64,000 nt of DNA, taken from Nectonema munidae (lineage: Eukaryota; Nematomorpha; Nectonematoida; Nectonematidae). Position numbers and translations under genes: made by a program. Position 1 is the stretch's first letter. Each line of letters opens with the position of its first letter. A model generated the notes under the pieces. It was not told where the DNA came from and searched no databases. It was given only the letters and a program-made list of their open reading frames with translations. Shown here piece after piece: positions 22,201 through 34,200 of the stretch. Location of the stretch: assembly GCA_030549495.1 (NCBI GenBank), contig JAUIRK010000740.1:62001-126000 (forward strand), in the 5' to 3' direction.

Positions 22201-25200
22201 TAAAATTGTTTTGTTCACCGAAATCTATCGGGATAGTTTTTCTATTTTAAATATAAATTTTCAACAGTTAATATAATATGAAGATATATATAAATATACT
22301 ATTTGTAAAAGAAGTTATAATATACTTACGCTATAGAAAGTGTCTCCTAATAAAAATATTTATCTCGCCCTTCCTGTTAAATTTATTTTATCTCCAGTAC
22401 AAATATTTCATATCATACATGCTCTCTGAAAAAATTATTTTAGAATTTAAAATTTTTATTCATAAAGCATGCTGTTCTTGTATCAATTTTTATATCGACA
22501 ATTTTTTTGCTTCAAACAAGTTAGAGGGTATTGGCATTTAGTTTTTTCATTTTTAAATTTCACTCTTCAAGGTGATGCCTTTTTCAACAGCATGCCACAC
22601 TCCCCTCTCTAACTTTGAAGCAGGACAAAATTATAAGGATGTTCTAGATCCATCCATCGTTGTTATATTTCCTCTTCTTTCCAAGCAAGCAGCTCTTCTA
22701 GCATGGACAACCACTCCTTGGACCATTCCTAGCAACCTTGCTCTTTGTGTTAATTCTGATGCTATCTATATTAAAGTCAAAGGTATATTTATATATACAT
22801 TATACAGTCAAGTTTCCCTAAACCGATACTGAATTAACCTAACATTTCTCTAAACCGACTAATTTTCATGCTGTTATTTATTTCTCGATAAAGCATGCAA
22901 TTTGTATTCAAAAAATCTTAAAAACCGCACTAAGCTTATATCGGATTGTGGAGGAATTTTAATACATTCCATGGAGCCGGATGCGGCTCTTTGCTCAATC
23001 TGGTGTGACTCTTATGATTATCCAGCTATTCTCTACTAACGAGTTAGAAAAAAATTTTTAACAACATTTTAAACTAGATTCATTCCCCCAAAAAAGTTAT
23101 TTTCTCAACAATACAGAATATATATTTATGCAAACGGTTGACTTTTCTGTTAATTTCGTTAATCATATACAAGTTGTGGTTTATAAAAAATTGCGTAGAT
23201 GAAAGTATTGTTGATGAATAGATTGAAAGAGTTACACTACTTATTAAAAACTGATAAAAATATCTTTAATTGTGAAGAAACAGCACTTTTTTCGTTTATA
23301 TGGCAAAAAACTCATGCCATTTGTTGTTGGTAACGTTAAAAAAACTTGTTGCTTCAAAAGTATTGAGATAAAAGATTTGCTTGTAAATTATAAAGCGAAC
23401 AAGAAGGGTTGGATAACAGGTATTTTATTCAAGAGTTGTATTTGTGATTTATATTTAAAAATGAAGCGTAACAAAGAAAAATACTCCCATTTTTGAGCGC
23501 TACGTGTCAGTCTGTGAAGATACCTTTTCGCATCTTCACCTTGCCTACACTTCTGATAATGTACAACTTTCTTGACACTGCTATACTCCGCTCCTTCAAA
23601 ACTGAATACAGAAAACTTTTCATTTACTGGCAAAAATTCATGCTGACGATCTGTATCAGGTTTGATAAAAAAAAACGATAACAATTTTAGACTCTTTTTT
23701 TGGATCAAATATGCATAGAAAAGCGTTACAAAAGGGACCTTTGCAAACTGCTTTGTACAAAGTTCTTTTTGATGACAGGTTACTGAAGATAACAAAGTGT
23801 AATGATGAAGTAGATTTAACAATTAAAAAAGAATTTGCTAATAAAATTTTTGTAATGTTGACACCAAGATATCTAAAATTGTCTGTGCATTTTATTTTTC
23901 TTCCATTTAGATTGTCGGAAGTTTCTGCTTCCCCATTGATTTTCATACATTGAGTTTTTTTTATGCTTTTATTGATATGAATTTTTTTTCCTAATTTATA
24001 AAGTTTATCGAGAATGTTTTTCAATCCCTCTTCCGTTTCTGAGATTAAGACATTGTCATCAGCGTACATTATTCGATTGCTCTTAAACTTCCCAATTTGT
24101 ATGCTTCATCATCTTTCAAGTCTTTAAAAGCTTTATCTGAATAAGTATTATACACTATTGGAGAAAGTACACAACCTCAGCGAATTCCTCTACACACGTT
24201 AATGGGAAGTGTTTCATATCTTTTTTATAGAGATTTTCGATTTCTCTCAAGCACTTTTTTGGTATATTGCGTGTATGTATTGTGTTTAATAACTTCTTGA
24301 AATTTACTCTGTCAAATGCTTTATCAAAATCTATAAAACAAATAAATGTTTCTTCTTGCTGGTTGATGCGAAACGTTGTGATAAATTTAAGGTACCTCTA
24401 TAGTACCGCGGTTAGGAAGAAAACCGCATTGAAGAGGTTTTAGCTCAGAGTTTAAACTTTTCGAGATTTTGTTTTGTACGATGAGATATAGGATTTTTGA
24501 CACATGTGATGTTAGCGCTATTCTATGTTCTTCACATTTGACAGTTTCAAATTTTTTCGGTATCGCAATGAATTCACTCGTGGTAAAGTCTTCTGGTAGC
24601 ACATTTGTTTCATATATCTCGTTAATAAACTTGAACATTCTTTCATTTAGCAATTCTCCTCCATTTTTTATAAGCTCTATTGGTATTCTTTCAGGTCCAA
24701 GGGCTTTTCTATTTTTTATTTGTTTCGAAGTATTCTTGTTTTTTTCAATTGTGATTACATCTTCGTTATTGTACTGTATATTCACCAATTTCTTTTTCTT
24801 CTGTTAAGAGATTTGCGTTTTTATCTGAAATAAATTTACTTCTTTTTCTGTTTTGAATATTTTCAAAAGACTTAATCTTTTTATGCATTTCTCTCGCGTT
24901 ATTTTTCAATTCTAAGTTTTCTATTACTTTACGTTCGTAAAGAAACCACCACGGGACCGGTTAGTATAACCATCTTTCTTTAGCTTCTCTGCAACTACGT
25001 TGAATTTCATGACATAGTTTCTTATACTCAAAATTATTTGTCTTGTTTTCTTTGTTTCGTTTTTCAATTAGAGCCATGCTTTCATCAGTCATCCATGGTT
25101 TCTTTTTATCTACTTTATGATTTCTCAATACTTTTTCAGCTACATCTAATATTGCATTTTTGGTTTCAATCCAGTTATTACAACCATCATTAAGCTTTAT

Positions 25201-28200
25201 GTTCATTTCTTTTCTGTGTTCATTATATCCTTCTTCAGATTCCCAATTTAATGATATTTTTACTTTATACTTCTGTTTGTTATTCCATTTTTATTGAGTT
25301 TGAGTTTGGTTGCTTGCCTCTAACCATATTATGATCTGTTCCACAGTCGTGTTGACATATAGGTCTACACTTCTTGAGACTGTTACGGTATCATAAGAAT
25401 GCAATCTATTTGATTTCTAATTTGGCCATCGGGTATTTTCCAGGCGTGTCGTCTTTTTTTGCTTGAACGCCAAATGTGTTCTTGATAGTAAAACACTTGC
25501 TTTTGCAATAGTTTGCCAAAAGTTCTCTTTTTTCATTTCTTTTCCCAAGTCCATAGTTCCCGACAATAAGTTCTTCTGCTCGACTTCCAACAACAGCATT
25601 AAAATCTCCCATAATTATTACAGCTCGGTCTCCTCTACCACCAAGTTCTTTTATCAGGTTTTCAATTTTATCATAAAACTCTAGCATCTTTTCATCTTTA
25701 TTTTCTGCTGTAGGTATTAGACTTGAATGATCATGTCTTTATCAATTCCTTCCAGAAGACATCCCATTCTTGTTTAATCGATACTCTCTTTATTGCTATC
25801 AATTTTTCTTCTAGTGGTGACTTGTAATTATTCCAACACCTTTCCTTGATTTTTTGCCACTAAATAACTTCACATGGTATTTCTTTCCGCTGCTTGAAAA
25901 CATGTCAAAGCTACTCTCGTTTTTAATAAAAGGTTCGCATAAACAAGATTTACATGTTTGTTGTTCCATTTGTTCAATTATAATTTGTAGTTTTCCACTT
26001 TTATCAAAGAGTGAGAAAATGATAACGCCGCTGCCCAGGTAGAGTCGACATGTAAAATTTTGATTGTATGTATGGATTTGTAGGTTCATATTCAATTAAT
26101 CCAGAGCCTCGTTTGTTTTGCATATGCATATCCAGGGATCACCACGTGGAGCTGAGGTTGATTATGATCCCCTTAAAGATAATAGGCTCTGAAATATTTT
26201 TCGTGGGGCCAATTGGCCGCTGTGTTTGTGTTGAATGCGGTTGCTTTTGTGTCCCATTTATTTGTATTGAATATTGTGAGTGTCTTATGAATTAATATAG
26301 TTATTTCCATCAGTACAATTTTTATCACAAAAGGTTCATATTGTTTACGAAGCATTACGTTTTTTAAAATGCATAAACATTTTTTAGTATTTCATTCTCT
26401 AAGTAACAAGAACATTAAAATTCACGTCTTTTACATTCGAAATATTTTACACATGACGGGCATGCATCAACGACTTTTATCAAATATTTTTTTCCATAAA
26501 TTTTTATATTAGAATTTGAAGTGTATTTTTTTTAATTCATTTCAAAAATTAATAGAGATGTGTAAACCACATTTCACTAACATTTTTCAGTGCAAGAAAT
26601 GAGTTTCTCCGTACGTTATGGCCACCAGATGGACTTTCAAATTTTGGCATTTCACCATTTTATTATTTTCAAAATATATTCCAAAATATCTTTCATTATT
26701 TGTACAATAAAATGTTATTTCTGCGAGAATTTTTAAACGGATATTTCTTCCGGTTTACTGATTTTAAAATGTAAACTTAAACTTTATACGGTGGCGTAAC
26801 TAGGTGGGGGCGGTGGGGCGGTCCGCCCCGGGTGGCACATTTTTAGGGGCGGCATATTTTGAAATCACTCATATATTGCAATCACTATGATGTTAAGATC
26901 TTTATAACAGTTTGTGTTGTAAGAGATTTTCATTTGACAAACAAAAAAACATGCATACACAACAAATCTGAGACTTGAAAAAAGTTTTTGACGAAGTTAT
27001 TGAAGAGTTTGCTAACAAAAAAGCTAGAAAAGTTCATCTATAAAAAGTTGAAAATTAATATTTGTATGTAATTAAATAAATTTTTCAGTTTTTTTATTTT
27101 CATATTAAAGCATTATTTTCTATTATAAGCATTTATATAAAACTAATTTATAAATAAATAATTTTTTATGCGTTTTTAACCAATTTTTTTAAATAAAAAG
27201 GGGCGTTAAATTTATGACCCCCCCCCCCCTGGCAGCAATTCTCATGGTTACACCACTGACTTTATATACATAAAAATGTTACATGTTTTCTTTGTTTTCC
27301 ATTTTTATTTTTTTATATAAAATTTTTTTAGTACCTGATCATGATTTGCCTTTTATCATAATGAAGAGTAGAAAATTCTTTGTATTTAAGGATCAAGAAC
27401 TTGAAGTTTTAAGCGAGTAAGTTTTTTCCTTATTTTGTATTTTATGTGTGTGAACGTGTGTATCACCCCTCTACAATTCCAGTTTCATAAGTTTTTGGTT
27501 AGGGTGGCCCTAAAAGTTTTCATTTTTCAAAAAATATATCTCTCTAGCTATAATTTAACATTAATTCATTATATATTTTTATGTAGTTTTAAATGATATA
27601 TATATACTTCACATTTCATGTAGACGTATTGAATATTACCAGGTTAAATCATTTTACAAGAATATGCAATGAGCCATTTTCGCGTATTTATTGTTCGTAG
27701 GTGTTGACTACTCCATCTTTTGCTGCAAATCGTAAACTTCAAGAATGTTTGCTAAATTATTTCATCTTTTTCAATGAAATCTTATTTTGGTTATTTTTTG
27801 CAATTTCATTTGTTTTGTATAAATTAAATTAAATAACTATATTTCAAGAATGATTAATAACTATTGATTTATAAATCCAGCTAAATTTAATTTAACATCA
27901 ATTGATAATTTTGCATTTGTTTAGATTCCCTGGAAAAGACTTAGAAGGCTTAGAATATGATGCTCCATTTGATTACTTTTCTTACGTAAGCCAACATTCT
28001 AAATTCATACTTTCAGTAAAGCATGTGCAAAGACAACACTTTTCTTCATGCAAATAGAATTATAGGAAGAACTGCGTATTTTTCATGAGTGAAAAATACG
28101 TAATGAAGGTTTTGATAAAGTTTCACAACAAAAAATCCTTTTTGTTTTTAATTTTTTTTAGAACAGTCTAGCGCACTTATCCCAAATTTTTTTGCTCCGA

Positions 28201-31200
28201 GGCATCTTTGTTGGACTTAAACCTTTTGGCAGACATGTCATAAAGTACAATATTTCAGTAGTGTTTGCTTCTCGATGCGCTCGAAACAGCATACTTGGTT
28301 CAGTGTTGATAAATTAAGATCGAAACGACAATGGGACCAACTAGTTAGTTATAAATATAGTTGATAAAAACAATTTTGATGTAAGTAGCTATTTTAAATA
28401 TCTTTTTATTAAAAAATTTGATTGATTTTCATCAAAGAATATTACCATATTGGATTAACTATTCTACTTTTTGACAGATTTTGATCGATTTTCAAACGAA
28501 ATCAACACCAGAAAATGGTTATTTTGTTTGAAAATCGATTAAAAACAGCCACGAAGCTGCGTTAAACTGCATACGCTAAACATGGCGGTTTTTATCCCTG
28601 CATTTTACATGTGTATTTCTGAAAATGTGATTTTTTGTTTATTATTCCGCGCTTACCTACAGGTATGCGTATGTATAAATGCATTTTAAATTACTTTATC
28701 TGGAATACAGGTCCCCCCATAAAGGTATTAACCGCTCATAGGCGAGGGTATCATGTGAGCCAGAGATTATGATCTGTTTCACAGTCGGGTCGACATATAG
28801 GTCTACACTTCTTGAGACTGATACGGTATTTCTGATTTATAAGAATGCAATCTATTTGATTTCTAATTTGGCCATCGGGTATTTTCAGGTGTGTCGTCTT
28901 TTTTTGCTTTAACGCCAAATGTGTTCTTGATAGTAAAACACTTGCATTTGCAATAGTCTACCAAAAGTTCTCCTTTTTCATTTCTTTTCCCAAGTGCATA
29001 GTTCCCAACAATAAATTCTGCTCGACTTCCAACATCAGCATTAAAATCTCCCATAATTATTACAGCTCGGTCTCCTCTACCACCAAGTTCTTTTATCAGG
29101 TTTTCAATTTTATCATAAAACTCAAGCATCTTTTCATCTTTATTTTCTGCTGTAGGTAGTAAACTTGAATGATCATTGTGTCTTTATCAATTCCTTCCAG
29201 AAGACATCCCATTATTGTTTAATCAATACTCTTTATTGTTATCAATTTTTCTTCTAGTGGTGACTTGTAATTATTCCAACACCTTTCCTTGATTTTTTGC
29301 CACTAAAAAACTTCACATGGTATTTCTTTCCGCTGCTTGAAAACATGTCAAAGCTACTCTCGCGTTTAATAAAAGTTTTGCATAAATTTAAATGTTAAAA
29401 ATTACATTTGATTTTGAGGGAGTTTTTGACATGAGAGCCTCATTCAACTACCATGAATTAAAAAAAAATTAAAAGATGCAGCTAGCAATGTTAAAAAAAG
29501 GTTAGGTTTGCCATTTTTAGCCACAAGCGCCATCACGTCAAAATATAATTGATGCATTTGACGTGAAGATCATTGAAAAGTTGATGGAAGAATAACAATA
29601 TTACCGGGACGTAAATTACGATCATCAGGATACTTTGAAGATGGTCTACTAAACCTTGATTAATTTCTACTCTAAGTTGAGTTTGATTATTTCAAATAAA
29701 AGAAAGGCGTTGACCTTCAACTTTGGATAGGCATCAACCAGAAATTGTTGAAATGGTTTTCCTGCTAAATGCAAAGTAGAAAAATGATTTCTAAAAGCAA
29801 TTCTATAAACATAATACGCTAATTGGGTTAATATATTGCGCACCGCAGTTGAATATTGTGGAAAATGATTAAGATTTGGGTCCCATCCAGATTGGCCTCT
29901 AGGAAAAGTTAGTGGGTAAATCATTGAATCAATGTTTGAAGAAATATATGGAATACGTCTTATGGGGATGTACAACAATTTGGTTATTAAGTGGAGACGC
30001 ACCATCATTACTTGTGAAAATTGCAGCAACTTCTTGGTGTAGAGGAGCATTATATCTTCTTCTGTCATTACCTTCACGCATTACCCTTGTTATTATTGAT
30101 GGTAAACGATTCTCTTGCTTTGCAATTTCTTCCTGTTCTTTCTCAACATCAGCCATATGCCTGTTAGCTGCAGCATAAGGCGAAACTGTTTAATATACAT
30201 TTTGAATTATTTCCATACATCTCTTTTACAAGTAAAATTGGATGGATTTGCCATTCTCATATTCAATGCAGTTGCTGGCTCAATACTATACAATTGACTG
30301 AAATTCGGTGTTTGATTTTCAACAGGATGTAGGGAACCATACCTATGATACATTTGTCCACAAATCCTGAAACATGGAGTACCACTTCCAGCTGGTGTAC
30401 GTATATTTGCTTGTAAACTTGCAAAACAAAAAGCATTATTATAGATTCTTATGTTTTTACGGAAATGTCTTGCTTTTGGAGAATCACTTAAATATAAGTC
30501 TTTCAGTTCTTGTGGAAAGTTTTCAAAGTTTGGTAGAGTTACTTTTCCCTTAACACAACACTTGAATGATTCTGTTGGAAATTTGATTGTATGACAATCT
30601 TCACAATGAATGTTAAACTGATCTAAATAATGCGAGTCAGGTAAAATATTTTGATTGTTTATTCGTGCGGAATTAATAGAACTTGGAGTATTTCTATTAT
30701 TAAATATTTTAATTCTTTGGCGTAGAGTATTCGAATATGCACGTTCTTTGGTTTCTTCTGCAGTTTCATTTACACGCCTTCGTTCTTCACGTAAAGAATT
30801 ATTGTACCTATGTTCTTCGGTTTCTTCTGCAGTTTCATTAGCACGGCTTTGTTCTTTACGTAAAGAATTATTGTGCCTACGTTCTTCGGTTTCTTCAGCA
30901 GTTTCATTTAAACAGGTTCTTTGTTTGCGTATAGAATCTTCCTGTCTACGAAATTTCGTTTCCTCAAGAGTTTCATTTGCACGCCTTCGTTCTTCACGTA
31001 AAGTATTCTTGTGCCTACGTTCTTCGGTTTCTTGTAGAGTCTCATTTGCACGCCTTCGTTCACGTAAAGTATTCTTTTGCATGCGTTCTTCGCTTTCTTG
31101 AAGAGTCTCATTTGCACGCTTTACTTTTTTGCGTATAACATCTTGTTTATGAATTTTTTGTTTCTTCCAAAATTTTGATGGGTATTAGTTATAGGAAATG

Positions 31201-34200
31201 TATTTTCGCTCGAAACGACCACGGGACCGGCTAGTATATAAATAAACTTCTAAAATGTGTGAAATAAGTTAGGTTGAAAAAAGGAGTACTTTTTTGTAAC
31301 AACTATCTTTAAAAGATGACGATATTTCGGTTACGAGAGTCTTTATCATTTTTTTACATGAACGATTTTGATAAAAACTCTTGGAGTCGAAACATTATTA
31401 TCTTTTAAGTAAAATTCTTTGAAACTTTCAACAATATATAAATGACTAAATCCCTTTCTGGCTTACTAACCAAAGCCACCGACTTGAAAAACTGAAATCC
31501 CTTGATGGGCCAAGAAGTTTGCAAAATAGTAAGAGAGTTCTAAATAATAGTTCTATGGAATGTTTAAAGAGGATCGACTACCTACTTTCTGCTCCCAACT
31601 CTGATTATTATCAACATTCATTTTTAGAAGCGTTCTTTAAGTCGTTCATTTCGTGTCGTAGTTGATAATTACGTTTCAGAAGATGCGGGAACAGGAATTG
31701 TCCACCAAGCTCCCTATTTTGGTGAGGTATATTTATCTTTTTTTACTATTTTCAGGCAAATTAAGTATACAACTCTTTCATTAAGGATGATTATCGCATT
31801 TGCTTGAAATATCGTCTAATTCAGAAAACCGATGAACCGATTTGTCCAATAGATGATTCTGGATTTTTCACCCACCCTGTTAACGATTTTAAAGGCATGT
31901 TTTACAAGGTAATATAAAACAACGAAATATTGATTTGTATTTAAGTAAATTTTACTACAATGTGTTTTAACGTTGTTTTAATTTTTCATTATAGTATTTT
32001 GTGGTAGGAGAGTTTTGACAAAAATATCTGGTGAATTTGACTAAGTGATTTGGTTTCTTGTTTTTAACTATCGCCTGATTTCATTCTTGTCAAGAGAAGA
32101 GTGTTCGATTTTAAAAATACCGAGATGAGATACCCCAGCTTTTAAAAACGAATTGTCTCTTTATTTTTTATAGCAGAATTGAAAAGGGTCAAAAAATTAT
32201 TTTTGGCAAAAGGAATTTCAAAAACATTTTTGCCACAATATTGACCTAGTAATTATGTAAGATTATTATTAGTGTTTTGATTGACTTAAAATAATTTACT
32301 TTATTCACCTATAAAAATAAAAAAACACCGAATAAAGTGTATTTATTATTTTAGTTCACTAAGCCATCTCAAAAGATAATTATAATAAGATTAACTTATT
32401 ATTATAGTGACTCTTGAGAAAACATAAATGATCACTACTTCTAGCATTGATTTAAATTATAAATATGCTAGCATCAAATTTATTCCATCTTTACAAGAAA
32501 TATATTTTGGACTTTAAAATTATCAAAAATATAAGGATAAGTTAGTAGGTACGTTTGAAAGAATAAAATTCTAAAAAATATATCAAATGGGTGAATACAC
32601 TCGCATTCGTTAAATCAAAATAGAGAAAAACCAAAATGAAAATTATTCATGGAAATCAGTCGCACCATATTCTCGGTTAACCAAAAACATGGAATTAGGT
32701 ACACTCGTAGAAGAGACACGCTGAATGAATGTAAACCTAGCTAAGACTTAAATGTTGCAATTGCACTTCAGAACGCAGATATGGATCTATTGGCATTTAA
32801 TTATGCAAAAAGGAAACCCCTTAAGAATCAGAGTTACAGAAACGGAGGAAAAATATACAAATCGGAAGCTGACTTTACTAGTTTTAAAACGTTGATATAG
32901 GGCAGGGGTCAGGAACCTATGGCTCGCGAGCCAGACATGGCTCTTTTGATGACTGCATCTGGCTCTCAGATAAATAAGGTGGCCTTCATGATAAAGGGAG
33001 GTATTGCGATAATGCTTATCCTTGCCAATTCTACACTCTCTTAATTTCGTCATCATTACGAATCACGACGACACAAATAAAGCTGATGATGATGCAGACT
33101 TTGCTTATTAATAAATGACTTCGATAAAACAATGTTGTTTAAAATAAATTCAGAGTCTTATTATACTATAAAATTGTTGGTCTTCTTTTTCCATTTAGTT
33201 GTAATCAGTATTTAAAAATATATATGGCTCTCAGGGGATTAGATTTTAAAATATGTGTTTTTTGGGCTCTTTTAGTCAAAAAGGTTCCCGGCCCCTGATA
33301 TAGGGGATAACCATGGATACTTTTACTGTACTTAAGTGAGTACAACTACATAATGGGGTAAAGCCAAATCTAGCATTCATTTTCTAAGTGTATTTCGGCC
33401 TTTCGCCGCTAGTATCTATGCATGCATGTACTTTTCCAAAATTCTGCACTTTAGACATAGGTGGATGACTCTTAACTAGTATACTATACATATTGAGGGA
33501 AAAATTTGTCCACCTATCAATCCTAAGCAATAGAATCCAGTATAGGAAAGAAAACTAAGGATCTACACCCGCGTTACTGTTACAAACTACACTAAATACG
33601 TGGTCACTCCTTTCGAAGATTAAGTTTACTTTTTTGCATAGGATGCTGATAAGCTCATAATTAAAGCTCTCAAATCAAAGAAGCGTCTTCTCTGGCACTC
33701 TTCCATGAATCATAGTTATCCATTTTGTTGGAGATCTGAAACGCCACTAATGTACCGCGCGATTCCTTCCTGGTTTATCAGAGTTGAGCCATATAGAGAG
33801 AATATCATTCAACAGCTGGAAAAGACTTATTGGTACACGCCATCTCATTTTTCATTACTTTATTAAGCGTGTTCAAAAACGGTCGATAAGAAGTATTGAT
33901 AAATTTAACTACCGCTATATTTTAAGGCCCGTCTGCCATTTTGAAAAGAACATTTTAGATAAATTTATGATAATAATTCTCTTGTGTGATCATTTTTGTA
34001 ATAAAAAAAGATAACGGAAAAAAGAAAGCACATTTTCGCGCCCTGTAATGAACTATTCGTGATGAAGATTAGAGCTGGATTTGAACTCGTGATGTCGAAA
34101 ATCTAAGCCAGTAATCTAGCTAATCTTACACACGCCCCAGTTCTCTACTTTTGATTTAAAAACAATAACATTTTTTGCTTCAAAATTCACAAAAAGAAAT

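Noticed and set aside
24469-24807. Plus-strand 112-codon frame
   Set aside because: It is antisense to the reverse transcriptase of the RTE-like LINE.
30655-31101. A 148-codon plus-strand frame rich in Ser and Arg
   Set aside because: It is the antisense of the 23-residue repeats in the Helitron Rep frame.
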